From Bradysia coprophila (lineage: Eukaryota; Arthropoda; Insecta; Diptera; Sciaridae): a stretch of DNA of 64,000 bases. The notes beneath the pieces were generated by a model. It saw only the letters and a list, made by a program, of their open reading frames with translations. It did not search any database and was not told the origin of the DNA. Below are positions 1 to 12,900 of the stretch, piece after piece. A program made the translations under genes and the position numbers. The stretch is from assembly GCF_014529535.1 (NCBI RefSeq), contig NW_023503501.1, forward strand, positions 4,966,150-5,030,149. The letters are read 5' to 3'. Each line of letters begins with the position of its first letter. Position 1 is the stretch's first letter.

Positions 1-1149
1 TCTGTGGTAACTTGAAACTCGTGAGAATTATTCATTCACGCAGGCTTGTTATGCTTACGGTTAGGAATTATAGGGTTCGCTATTGGGAACTTTATTCGCT
101 GAAATTACTGAAAATTAGCGAAATTTACCAATTTTACTGGATAAACCTTTCGGTAATTTTCAGTAAATTTTCGTTAAATTTCAGCAAACAAAGTTCCCAA
201 TAACAGACCCTGCTAAGGAGCCGAATAGATCAATTATTTTTCGAATTTCTTTGGGCTATAGTGACAAATGAAATAGGTATGTCGAGGGCGGATATTGATC
301 TGTTATGGCACAGTAATATCACTGCGACTCGAACAATGCGTCGAGGAATTTTATCTATCTTTTTTTTTTTGAAAAACATGAAAATTTATCAATTTAGCAA
401 TGATTGGCGTTTTTTCTGCACGCTTTTACTAAAACATTAAAATTGTACAGACGTCACAGCCGTTAAAAAAAACGGGTCACTGATTACTTTTAATTTAAAA
501 TTCAATTGACTCGATTTTTCGTCAATCGATTGAAAAACAATTTGAGGAAAAACCGAAATCGAACATTGATACGTTTCATCAGTCATTTTACCAGCCAATA
601 TTGTCGGAAATTGGAATGGTGGTGTGAGAAAATCACGCGCCAAAGTTTCCAGATTGGAGTGCTTCGCATATAAAGTTGTAATAATGAAATATGTCTCGTT
701 CGTTGATAGCGTTGGCTCAATAAAAGACGAAACGCGAAAATGCAAGAATCGAAAGTCGATAAATATTTATATGCACAACACAGTACAACGACCAAAACAG
801 CGCAGGAATTGCCGTACCAAAGTTCATTGGGGTCATCTTTATTGTCTGAATGAATGAATGAAAAAAAAAAACGTAGGGAAAAATATAACGCGAACAACGT
901 GACATGTAAAATCATATTAAAAATTCGTTTCAGCCGGACTATACGATCCAATTGCATAAAAACAAAATTGTGTGGACGAAATGAATTTTCGTCTCGACGG
1001 CAAAAAGATGAAACGGAAATTTCTGCACCGATAATAATATACAAGGCATACAGCATCAGAACAGAAAAAAAAAGACGTGATGGCAAACACGTACGAGATA
1101 TTCTTACAAAACACAGACTACAATAGACTTTGAACATAATAATACGCAC
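1..1149. other. Lnk intron 1 with a foldback repeat
   Basis: The 3' part of this gene (minus strand) is cut by the window edge, so this is intron sequence. Positions 72-211 hold a foldback repeat: an outer arm containing CTATTGGGAACTTT recurs inverted as AAAGTTCCCAATAACAG. Between the arms are alternating short units of the type AAATTTACC and GGTAATTTTC. A 102-codon open frame at 437-745 (minus) has no recognisable domain, and I do not call it a gene. Confidence 0.6.
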
Positions 1150-1491
1150 CTTATGTACTCGACGTCTTGAAAATTCCGTATCAAAATGATCGGAAAAGCA
1201 TTCTATGAATTTCATCATAAAATCCCTGTGGCTCACTGTGGCTCGAACATTTTCTGGAAGATTTTTATTTACATAGTGGATGCACGACTTAGCAAAGTCT
1301 GAAGCACTAGCTCTAGCATGCCGTTCGCAAAATTCCGTCCATCCGGTGTAACCGGTCGGATTGGCCGATGTGGATGAGGATACATTGCTGCTATTGGAAA
1401 ATAGACCAGACTCATCTAATGAACCAGCCACTGCCATATTTCCTAGCTGCGTAGTTGAAATTGTTTTTGTTTTTTTTTCTGTATTATTCAA
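1150..1491 (-). CDS. Lnk: SH2B/Lnk adaptor, first coding exon (partial gene)
   Basis: This 114-codon exon starts with ATG at 1491 and ends in phase 0 at a GTGCGT donor at 1149. Residues 47-105 match the N-terminal dimerisation (phenylalanine-zipper) region of SH2B/APS/Lnk adaptors. The block opens with GWTEFCERHARA and closes with FIECFSDHFDTEFSRR. The first 46 residues are Ser/Thr/Asn-rich and look disordered. Family members bind phosphotyrosines of insulin receptor and JAK-type kinases through a C-terminal SH2 domain and also carry a PH domain. Neither is visible here, so those exons must lie beyond the left edge of the window. The frame reads open past 1150, but that tail has no family similarity and the donor is a better end. 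The family call is firm; the gene is partial. Confidence 0.85.
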
Positions 1492-2779
1492 ACTACACCT
1501 ATACGATGTGTCTACGTAACGGTTAACTAATATAAATAAATTTTTTGTTTAAATTATTTATTTTTCCTTGGCTAATAAAACGCGTAATGTATACACTTTG
1601 ATATTCGCACTTTTTTTTCCCATAAACACACCACGATATAAATATGTATCTTCGGGTTTTTTTTTCTAACTAACACACACTGGCGTTTTCGGAATCACTT
1701 GTGATCGAACACATAATTTTTTGAACGTAATTTCCGACGATTTTCCACACGATTTTCAATTTGTCAACATTTCCGCGCACTTACGACCGGTTAATGTAAC
1801 AGTTTTAATAGAATTATTCGGTCAGATTTGATTATTTCACTTGCATTTCACTGATATTATCGGAATGAAAACAACTTCGAACACAATTTTTTGGTATACC
1901 GACGAGCAGACTTTTTCGTTTTTGTTAGGTTGAAATTCCATATAAAAACTGTGCAATACCGGTAACACCTTTCAGCTCATTACCGACAATACCACAAAAT
2001 GTACCGAAATGTTTTCGAATCGGTGGCGGATTATCGTTCCGTGTCATAATTAAGGTCGAATATGCGACTAGTTCTACAAAATAATTAATTATAATCTGAT
2101 TATTTTTGTTAACAAAAAACTTTGAAACGAGCAGAACAATTCTTATGATCTGGAATGTTGATTACCCACCGCACACCTAGTCAAATAAATCGAAAAACAT
2201 TTTAAATACAAATATAACCGATTTCTGGGATTTTGTATCAAAGATTTTGTTAAAAATAAAATCAGATTTTAATTAATTTAATTAAAGAAGTAGACGCGGT
2301 AGTATCCCCTGGACCAGCTGGTAATCGGGCAAATGAGTTGGTAATTTATGTGGTTACAGCCAGTGTCTACATGTAAAAATTAACTTGATATTGGGCGACC
2401 GCCATTTTCGTTTCTTGGGAAATTATAGTGCTAATGGTATGTGTGAGTAAAAAACCAGCAATGACAGTTCGGTTGAATTCGCTTTTATAATTTTTCAAAA
2501 ACTGGCGCCAAACACCGTGTGTATAAATAACTGATGACTTACAGAGAGAAAAATACAAAAAGAGTACTTTATGTATGACTTTGTATACAACATTTTAGTT
2601 TGTATCATATTTGACTTTTAAAAATAATCTTGCGATCAATGCAGTTAACGTAGTTAACGATTAATTGAAGCACAGCTCTGCTACTGTAGCAGTGCTATGA
2701 TTGAAGTAAAGGACTTGACCGAAGGCTTCCTATTCGTTTGTCGTGGCCTTCGCGAGTAAAACATTATACATGCTAGTTG
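1492..2779. other. Upstream region of Lnk; no gene seen
   Basis: This AT-rich stretch must hold the 5' UTR and promoter of the minus-strand Lnk gene. I could not place a transcription start. There are several poly-T and poly-A runs and no open frame with recognisable similarity. Confidence 0.5.
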
Positions 2780-2914
2780 GGAAATTTTTATTTTGACGAG
2801 TGGGAAGTTTGTAGCCCGAGCCGAAGGCAAGGGATATAATCCCACGAGTGGGAAGTTTGTAGCCCGAGCCGAAGGCAAGGGATATAATCCCACAAGTCAA
2901 AATAAAAATTTCCT
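2779..2914. repeat. Foldback cassette with a 48-bp tandem duplication
   Basis: Two near-identical 48-bp units lie side by side from about 2797 to 2893. Each contains GAGCCGAAGGCAAGGG followed by ATATAATCCCAC. The pair is bracketed by inverted arms: GGGAAATTTTTATTTTGAC at about 2779 and GTCAAAATAAAAATTTCC at about 2896. Related GAGC-GAAG-C motifs recur near 20535, 42270 and 48425. The GC content of the units stands out against the surroundings. Both strands show overlapping open frames here, but they only reflect the repeat. Confidence 0.75.
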
Positions 2915-5202
2915 AACTAGGGAATTTCCCCGGGAAACGAGTTTTAACGTTAGTGTCCGTGAAGGAAAACGAGTTTCCTAGGGGTATAGCGAGTAAAATA
3001 TTTTTCTCGAAAATTTAGAATTTTGTTTTTCTTAAGTTCCATTTAGCTAGCATTTTACTAGCATGTAATGTACTATCAGGTTACCGTCACACAATCTTCA
3101 TTATGCCACACTCAAAGAAACTAATTTCTGAAATCATGGGACGAGACACTAACAGTTGCAATCATTCGACTAGGATTAGACAGAGACTGTAATATGGATG
3201 GTGATGGTGAACACAAATAACTCAACTATTTACTAACGTAAATTTCTCTCGACATCCAACAAAGAAATGTGTAACATCAAAGCACCTAGCAGGGTAATAG
3301 AGGTTTTTACACGTCAAATCATACAACGACCGATATCCAACACCCCAACGTAAGAGAAAATGTTGTCGAGTATCTCGTTTGGTAGATCGTAGATGGTTTT
3401 TTGAACTGGATCATGAACAGACACAAGCAGACCATCCACTTTCACCTTAAATCTCTCTTCGACTGTGAAACTCGAATCTGTCTGACTGAAACTTCAAATG
3501 TCATTAGCGGTTCTAACTCAAATAACACTAACTATTAAGCAATGAAAGTAAATGGATAGGTATGGCCAAACGTTCAAATTTGTTCTAGCCGGTTTGTTTG
3601 GACTGGCCATACCTACTTATCTACTTTCATTGCTATTAAGGGTGTCCACAAGCTTCATAATTTGAATCTCGTTACATTTTACTCATAGTGCCAAGATACA
3701 GTTTTACCATTGAAATGTGGTTTTCGTAATAGTTCCGAAAGTCGTGAATAGGTCGACAGTTATGGGTATACCTTTCTATCCATCAAGGTGTATAAAAATG
3801 GAACATGTTACGTGCAGAAGGGGTACTTTATGTTGTTGACACATATCTTTTAGTTCCGACCTCCAACTAAAACGCTCGAAGCAAAGTACCGTGCTTTGTT
3901 TCAAGTCGTAATTAATTAATTTGATTGAGTCAAAATATAGATTTTTTTCTTGAACAATAATAATAATTGTTAGGGTGACCAGATACTGATTCCTATTCTT
4001 GATTTCAATTGGAATACATACCAAGAATCGATGCTCTTATACGTGTACGTTTTCAAAGTTCATTGATTGGCCACAAATTAAGCGAGAACTTCAATTTCTA
4101 AATAAACAATGGACGATATTCATTGTTGCTGTGCTCATTAGCTCATTCTGCTAATCTTCTCCGCAATGCGACACCAATTTAACTTTGCATTCAACGCTAC
4201 AGAAAGGTAGTTTAGTTTAGTTTAGTCAATGATCAGAAAGCTACCCCACATTTACATTTAAGTCTTCCCAATCTAGCGGCACTTCCTGAAAGATATACAT
4301 GGACTCGTCGACACTATATTTTGTTGTTATGTAAACTTTTTGTGACTCAAATTTGACTAAAACTTTATCTAAGTTACTTCATAGAGGTAAGCCAACCCCC
4401 GGCTAAAAGTGTCATCTTTGTTGATTCATCAGTGACACTTCGCTTAGAACATTACATTTCAGTTCGTACTAACCCTGGGACGACGGCGCGAAATTCCTCA
4501 TTACCCTTTGGGACGACAAACAGAGCTATAGCTCTTCCCTTGCCCATCACGTAAAGTGGCAAAAAAGAAGAAAGAAAAGCTGTTTCGACATTGAGAACTA
4601 GCGGCGGTCATAGGTCAGAGTGGACTGACTATCTTCAGTTGCTTCCGTAAGCAAGGGAAGAGCTTGTCGTTGCGAAGCGTCTTTCTTTGAAAGTCGGAAG
4701 GTGTGAAATTAATTCGGTTCTTGCAGTCTGCGCCACTGAGCTTTTCGTCTGAGGTTCAGCAAAGTTGGTATGCAGAAAGTACATTTTGTAAAAGAAAGAT
4801 GTTCCTATGGCTTTCTCTGTAGCATTTTGTATAAGGAACATCTCACTTCGTACAAGGACATTTTTTGGCTATTTGGTTTTTGGCGATATTTCACAAGAAT
4901 CTGCTTGTGCTACATTGAAGTAGTTTATACAACAAGTACTTTCATTATCTATATACTATCATTACAGTAGAATTTTACGTCCACACGATGAATACGATTC
5001 ATAGCAGTGAACGTAAATTAATATCCTTAGAGTAAAGTCACAGGTGTTGTTGGAGGCGAATAAATTATAAAATGCTTTTTCAATTGATTGATTAAAAAAA
5101 TCCTTTGAAATCTTTTTAAAAACAAGAAGACCTTTTAAAGCGATGGAAATCCTTGAAAATCAAGCAAAAAAAGCCTTTAAAATCATTGAAAATCCTGTTT
5201 CG
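2915..5202. other. Intergenic, no gene seen
   Basis: Apart from the small inverted-repeat element at 3539-3633, this is AT-rich sequence with short open frames that lack any recognisable domain or codon-use signal. Confidence 0.5.
3539..3633. mobile_element. 95-bp palindromic MITE with TATTAA duplication
   Basis: The terminal arms read GCAATGAAAGTAAATGGATA on the left and the near-complement ending CTACTTTCATTGC on the right. The inner arms share GGTATGGCCA/TGGCCATACC. TATTAA sits directly outside both ends (3533-3538 and 3634-3639), as expected for a target-site duplication. The element is non-coding. A TTAA-containing duplication is compatible with a piggyBac-like origin, which is inference. 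Confidence 0.75.
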
Positions 5203-5413
5203 AAGAGCCTAATATTTGCGAATTCATTCCCGAAAATTCCCCAAAAAAATCCCCTTTTTTTGTTTGCATTTTTATAATTAAGTGCTTGATATTTATCAGG
5301 CAACTTTTCCTGATAAATATCAAGCACTTAAAAAACGTTCAAAAACTATAAACAGGAAAATAAAAAAAATTTGGGAATTTTTGATAATTAATTCCCAAAT
5401 ATTAGGCTCTTCA
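5203..5413. mobile_element. 211-bp inverted-repeat element with a perfect 23-bp hairpin core
   Basis: The outer arms are GAAGAGCCTAATATTTG at the left and its complement at the right end. In the centre, 5278-5300 and 5309-5331 are exact complements over 23 bp around an 8-nt loop. The symmetrical layout marks a non-autonomous foldback element. I see no clear target duplication and no coding capacity. Confidence 0.65.
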
Positions 5414-8400
5414 GATGAGGTTACACCCTCAAAGGGAATTCGGTAAAATTGACTATGAATGAAGTCTTACGGTCAAACTTCAAATTTTTGGAATCCAATA
5501 ACATCTTTTGGAACTTCTGTGGCTAAAGTGGATTTCTTCGCAATCATCAGCCTCTGCACTTTTGTCATATGTTATCGAAAGTGACGACAAAAATAAAAAG
5601 TTAAATTATTGCTAGTGCGGTTTTAGATAGAAAAATGTATGTTAAAACAATTGAAGTAAAAGACTCTCGTTAAGCTGTTGAACTCGATAATTTCGTTTGT
5701 TGATATGTTGGGATAAAGAATCTTTGATCTGTGTTTCTGCTTCTCTTGAAATACCCTCTCAAAACTATAATCTGATCGAAACTGAATTTTAGCACAAGGG
5801 CTGTTATAAAACAGATTTGGATCCATTTTCCTGACATAGTGTTGATCGGTTTCAATGATACTCATCTCATAGGTTCAACATGGTTCAAGTCGACAATGAA
5901 AGTAAAACGCATCTTCCGTTCAGTATAAATATAATAACGGTTTATATATTTTGTTTGTTCTTGTTTTTTTTCCTCGAAATTAGTACAAAAATTACTGATA
6001 AATAAAAATTTTCAATGATTCAGTGAATTTAATAGTTACATTACGATCCTTATAAATCACACATAGAGTACTGTTCTTGTTGTTTTTTATTTTTCCATTT
6101 TTTTTTCTGTTATTACGAAAAGGGGAAAATTAAAATGAAAAATACATTTTCACACATTCAGGTTGACAAACTAACGAAATTGCGATTTTTAGTATAGGTT
6201 GGATACAAATATATTTGTTTTTGTTCTCTTTGTTCGGTCTATAGGAACATAAAAGCTTAATTTAGAGAAATTTGCTATGGAGCGAGCGGTGTGTCTATGC
6301 TTTTATTTTGCATTTCAATCAAACATCATTCTACAAACTTAAAGTTATTCAAAAACACATTGATGAAAGCCAAACATGTCAAGCTAGTATTTATATAATG
6401 CGATTCGTTGCATACAAGTATTGAAATGAAAAACCTTGATCTTCCTGGTCATGAATCAGTTTTTTTTTCGTTTGTTTGCAGCCTCAGCAATGCAAAGAAA
6501 GTTATCATCACATCACACTGTATGTTTGTAAGAAATGATAAGCCTATTACCTATGGTATACCATTAATCGAATGTCGACTAATTTCAAATGACACAAAAA
6601 AAAAACATTTTAAATTTTCGGATCCGAAATTTTGTTGTTATGGATTCGCTCTTGTCGAAGACTATTGCATTTCGTTATATAAAGAGTATACGACTGAGGC
6701 AGGGCATATGCAATTTACTGTAAAATTACGAAATTTACCCACAATTTACTGAATTTACCAAAATTTACCGAAAATATTTGTCGGTAAATTTCTGTAGATT
6801 TTTGATAAATTTCGGCAATTTTCAGATATTTTAGTAAATGAAACTACCACAAATTGTCCCGGATTTGAAGCAATTCGTCTACTCCTCAAATGGGTTTGTT
6901 ATTCAAGTTCCTCAAGTTTTGTTGCCTACACTATACACTACGCATTTCAATGAATTAAGGAAGCGACGTCTATGGACTAAAAATGACGTGTTTTAATGAG
7001 AAACAATTTTTTTTTAAATTAAAAGAAAATCGAATGAGCTTTTCTTAAAGTGATGATGATCATTTTCAGTCAATTTATCTCGATACAATTTACCAGTCAT
7101 ACTGAAAGACGCTGATCAAATTAATGTTCTGCTCTGTATTTATGAAATGACCAGATAGTTTCTACTATTACCACACGATTAAGATTCAATAGAAAGACAA
7201 AATGATTTGAACTCTTGACACCACCATTTTAAGCGTTGTCAGTTCAGAACCTGTACTTTAATGGAAATAGTTTTAGATGACGCGAAGAACACTGGTCATG
7301 ATCGCCCTAGTGAAAATTTACCACTTTAAATGCAAATTTTGTATTAGCACATACAGTCGATTGTGGCGTAAGAAATACATTGCACAAGTATATGCTCAAT
7401 ATTATTGACAATGCCAGTAATAGTCTGAAGTGATTTTGATTGTCATAAGTTCAAATGTTTGCCTAGTTTGCCTATGTTCTTTTTTGTTAAATTCATTTCG
7501 CCTATTTCGGGACGAATCACCGAAGTCGGGCATTTGATTTTAATCAGTCAATTCAGTCAAACAGAAGACAACTCATTTTCGTCTTAGGATCTCTTCACCT
7601 TTGTTAATTTTGCTTCCGTAAATTAGAAATATTCGAACCATCTTTAGCAAATCACTCACATCAGACCATATGTTTACGAGTCACTTCTTGTAATCTAAAT
7701 TTTTCGTCATGGTAAATGTCTGTGATAGTGAAGGTATGTTATACTGAGAAATAAAAGGAAATCAAAATATCGAAGGATGTCGAAAAAATCGTCGATTTAA
7801 ATGGAAAAAAAGAAATCGAAAGACCAATCTTACGGCTAAAAATGTTAGTTTTACAATTAAATTTATAACTAAATCTGCTTTTTTTAAATACATCTAACTG
7901 CATGTCCCATGTCTCCATCGAAAAAATACAAGTATTCCATATACTCCCGAAGCAGCGATTATTTTTAAACGTGGTCGTCTGCGAACAAGAGCTAGCTTGG
8001 AAAAGATCTGTTCGATAAGATTTCAGGAAAACTGAAAAATTTTCAAACAAATTTGCCAGGTAACCTGTCACGTTAACATATTTATGCATTTCATGTCAAT
8101 TCAGTTCAGTTCACATTACAAGCAAGTTCAAGTCACAACATGTTCTGGTATTCTAAGGGTAGACTTAGCCTGTGTCCAGGTTTTGCTATTTTTAATTTTT
8201 CTCGCCATTTACGAGAAATATGTTGGAGAAACGTTATATAACTGTGTGCCTATTATGCCTGTTGGTAGTTGGATTTTGGTTATTTAAACAAACAAAAAAA
8301 ACTGAGCTTCAATTGTCTTGAATTTTACGATTTGTAACCATCATCAGCAATGAATTCCTAAGTTGTAGGAGTATAAAAATGATCTTAAACGTTTCGATGC

Positions 8401-9991
8401 ATATATGCAACCATGGCCTATTATTAGCAATTTCTTTATTTAATGAAAATACTGAAAAATACCGAAATTTAACAAAAATTTACTGAATTTACCGGTAAAC
8501 TTTTTCGGTAAATTATTGTTAATTTTCTGTAACCTTTAGTCAATTTTCGGTAGATTTTGTCAATTTTCAGTAATTTCTCAGTAATAATTTATCAATAGGC
8601 CAATAGTACACAGCGTCTGCGTCATGTTTGGAATCCTGTCTAAGGATGACGTCGAACACACACGCTGAAACGCCGAGGAAAAATTTTTCAGCTGATTTAT
8701 ATCTACCATAGGTATACATGGATGTCGGTGGAGATAAAGTCGAAAAAAATTAATCCAAAAAACTAATTGGCGTAATAACTCCTTCATTCAGGGACTACTA
8801 TTGTATTCAGACAAATTTGCCAAATTGTACCAAAATTTTCGAAAATTGACGAAACTTATTATTGGTAAATTTTGGTAAACTTTGTCTCATTTTTCAAAAC
8901 AAATCTACCAAAAATAGGCCATACACCGATCACTTTACTATTTTTGAGTGTCTCCGTGGAGGACATAACATGTATTCTACTGGGACGGGACAGCAGCTAT
9001 TCAATTTTCTTTTTTTTTTAATTTTTTTATTAATTTTTACTTAAATACAAATTTTATAATCACTAAGTTTTTATCATTTCGTAAATCGTCTAATCAATTT
9101 TTTGTTTTTTATTTAGATATAAATTATCTTTGTTCATTTGTTCATGATCTATCATTCTTTTACGTTGTTGTTCTGTCAAAATGGTTCAGATTATAATTTA
9201 TTTTTATTTTTGTTCAACAAATTTCCCTATGATTATTCTGCTGTTTTTATCACGATGACCCTTTTTCTCTTCATTCTACTATGTCATTGAGATTTCACTC
9301 TTCTTATAGACTTTTCTTCGTTTAAAAATAAATAAAATTGTGGATGGATGATTCGCAAATTACAAATGTGGAGAAAGAAAGAATTTAGAGCCAAAATAAA
9401 ATCAATATCTCTCACAATGTCGACAATTTTATCCTAAAACAATTTCAGCTGAGAATCTACAAATCAGAATTTTAAGCTACTAACTATAATGGATCCTACA
9501 TCCATCGCAAAATTCACAGGTGAATCTCAGTGAACTAATCTCTCTAAAAAAAAACAGTTCCACATCACATTCATTACAATAGTTATCTCTTTGTCCATTG
9601 CAGTTTCTAACTATGAGTACGGTAAAATACACAACATACAACATTGCGTATTATAATGAATTTTGGTTGGATGATAAAACTATTAGATGAGCTTCTCAGG
9701 CCGTTCTCATTTTGATTCTATCCAATTTCTTAAAAAGAACGAAATGGTTCGACCATTCAAAATTTAATTGGAAACGTTTTACACTTAGCATTAGAATTTC
9801 TTTTTTAATTTTTTTTTTTAATTATTTTGGTTGCGTGATAAATGTCGTTTCAGAACACGGATGAAAGTGGAGGAGGTGCAGCATTTTTTTTTGTTTTAAT
9901 TAGAATTTGAATCACTTCAAAAGTACTTTGTTGTTTCTTATATAGATTTGCTTTATGCTAATTAGATTAATCTTAAACTAAAGTGTTCAGC
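5414..9991. other. Long AT-rich spacer with foldback repeats; includes the SPPL3 3' UTR
   Basis: No gene is recognisable in 4.6 kb. Three foldback tracts of alternating AAATTTACCGAAA-like and complementary units lie at about 6720-6850, 8411-8607 and 8810-8945. The second is bracketed by GGCCTATTATTAG and its near-complement AATAGGCC. A 114-codon frame at 6408-6752 and a 116-codon frame at 7739-8089 (minus) have no recognisable domain; the first runs into a foldback tract. The last kilobase before 9992 should carry the 3' UTR of the minus-strand SPPL3 gene. The exact poly(A) site was not placed. Confidence 0.5.
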
Positions 9992-12900
9992 TCAGACTTC
10001 TAGTTGTTTTGAGGACTGCTGCGCTATGAATGGTTCGCTCCACATGCGTCTTAAATCGCCCTAGACAAATTTTGAATATTTCATTTTAGACCCTTGAAAC
10101 AAACTAGGTCACACTCTATGAGTCTAAACAGCCTCAATAAAACAAACACACACACGCCACGGAGAACAGTGGCAGAGACGATATGTCGGTGCGACATTTT
10201 GCGACAAATCGGTCCAGTGACAGTTGAACAGAATTCAAAACAAAAACAAAATTGTACCATGATTCGATGTTTGGTGTTATTTTATTTTGTGAATTTTTGA
10301 TAATAAATACGTCAAGTGAGTAGATTATTGCAAATTGTGTCTTCAAAATTCAATATTAAACTGCAGCTAATGAAATTTCTCAGGTTTATATTATGGTCTT
10401 GTGTGCAGTGAGAGGATGCTCTGAAGCCGGGAGGCATCGATTCAAGCAATTGACGAAAATTAAAAGTGTGACCTTGCCACTACGGAATGTTAATAATCAG
10501 AGAATATGCCAGGTAATATTTTTGCTTTTCAGCCTATAATCATCGCTGCAGTTATGACAAATTTTCTAAACTAGGAACACTTTGAATTTTTTTCGGGTAC
10601 CGAGATCCATCAATTTGGTGATAATGACGGCCATACAATGTATGAACACGGTCTAAAATACGAAAATGTTGAATATTTAGATAGTTCGGTCGTTCACGAA
10701 AACAATGATGACCCATCAGATGATAAACTTACTGTCATCTCAACGCCGATTGCCCAACATTTTTGTGCTCCTTTAATCAGACAGTTCCTTTACTTGATAT
10801 TTTGTTGTACTTTCGTCGTAAATTTTGTAAGAAATCTTTTTGTTGAGTTCCGTGCTATCATTCAGAAAAACAAGTTGTTAACTGTTGAAAATAAGCGACT
10901 TAAAGACGATATAAATAACCTTGAAACGTCCCTATCTCATATATATAATTCTGATCAACTTCACATGTTGAAAAACAACTTGAAGCGTCCTCGTGTCTGG
11001 TCAGACGATACAATTTTAAAATCCTTGAAGTACAAATTTGCCTGCAAAAAGGCAGGCTACCTATTCATGAAAGAGGAAGGTCATCCTATACCTTCAACAA
11101 GAGTGCTACGGGGCAGATTACAAGGAATCAATTTTAATCCAGGAATTTTGGAAGATGTCTTTGTCTTTCTGAAGGAGAAAGCAAACTCCTTCAATAATTT
11201 CGAGAAAGAATGTCTGTTAATCGTTGACGAGGTTTCTATAATCGAAGGTACACTTATTCAATCGAACGCGGTTGTGGTTCTGTGTCTCGTCTGTTCACTG
11301 AATTTTAGTAACATTGGATTTGTCTTGTCTAGCGGGAGGGGCGCACAAAAGGATGATCTACTAACAACGTTTATATATGTTCAATGTTTTAAGCATCGTC
11401 AGTAATCGTAACACATAAATGAATACAAAATATTTTATACAATAGGCACACAATTCGATATTGGCACCCAATCATATGTTGGAAAAATTACCATTCCGCT
11501 TGCCAAATCGTCGGCCGAAGGAGAAGCGACACATGCAATGGTCTTTCTGTTGGTTGGACTGTCGTCTAAGTATAAGCAAATCGTGGCTTATGAATTCACT
11601 GGCGATAGCATAAATGCGATAAGTTTTCGCGACACAATCTTTACTATAGTGAAGAAATCATGGCACATCGGGTTACGTTGTAATGGGCTGGCGTCGGATA
11701 TGGGTGGATCGAATGCAGCAGTATGGAAATTGCTGGGAATTAAGGGTAATCAAAAGCAATGGTCAATAAAAATGATTCTAACAACTTTTATTTTTTAGCT
11801 ACGCGTCAGTCGAAAGTCGTTCAAAATTCCATACCACATCCCTGTGACCCGAACCGCAAGTTTTGGATTTTTGCAGATGTTCCACACCTGTTGAAAAACA
11901 TCGTGCAAGGTATCCGGAACAACGAGGTGGTCATTTTTGATAAACACATCGTTAACGAATTCGATCTTAAATGTGACCGTTTGAAATACGCGGATTTTTT
12001 CGAATTGTATAAATTACAAGAGAAGGATCAACTAAAGTTGGCACCAAAACTGCAACCGCATGTATTACAGCCGAATACGTTCCAAAAAATGAATGTACCG
12101 GTAGCTACAAGCCTAGTAGGATCCAATGTTTCTACCGGCCTGTTTTACATGTATGCATCGCTATCGACCAAGGAACAAGAGACTAGCTCCTATGGAACCA
12201 CTGGTTGGTTTTCTCAAATCTTGTCTAGATGGTAAAGACGATTGATTTTTACGAGTAAAATTTCAATAAATAACCAATCAAATTCTGTTAAATTTGAAAG
12301 GTTTAAATTGATGACAGCCCGACATTATTCGTTGAGTGTGACTAAGCAGAATTTCGACGAATTTTCTAATGAACTGAAAGATATGATGGAGATAATAAAG
12401 CATGCAAAGTTCGGAGTAGACGGTCGATGGAAACCATTCCAGCGAGGCTTCATCATATCAACGACTTCAATATTGGAACTTACAAAATTTTTGCTAACGG
12501 AACAGAACTTCGAATTTTTCATGCCTAGTCGTGGTCTTCAAGACTGTTTGGAAAATCTATTTTCATGCGTAAGAGCTGATAATCCTAAGCCAAACGCAAT
12601 CCAGGTTAGAAATGCGATCAAAAACATTGCGATCTCGGAATATTTATCGGCTCCGGTTAATAACTCTTCGTACCATTGGGATGAGTCTAAATTCCTTTCC
12701 GGTTTCTTGAATATAGTCCGCTCCATCAAAGAAGATAGTCGTGGCAAAAACGAAATTGTGACTAAAAGTGATAAAGCAGAACTAAATGATGCTAATTTTG
12801 ATATTTCAAAAGTGATAATTAATCGACGTGAACGAAATGTTTTGTACAAAATATGCTGCTACATTTTGTATAAAGTAGCGACTTCCAAAAAGAAACTCAA

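Noticed and set aside
437-745. 102-codon open frame (minus) in the Lnk intron
   Set aside because: No family similarity, no splice context, and it overlaps intron sequence of a real gene.
583-1149. Extension of the Lnk first exon as one long frame
   Set aside because: The sequence after the GTGCGT donor is hydrophobic, low-quality coding with no SH2B similarity; splicing at 1149 is far more likely.
6408-6752. 114-codon frame (plus)
   Set aside because: Its end runs into a foldback repeat and no domain is recognisable.
7739-8089. 116-codon frame (minus)
   Set aside because: Composition is that of AT-rich noncoding DNA, with no motif or exon context.
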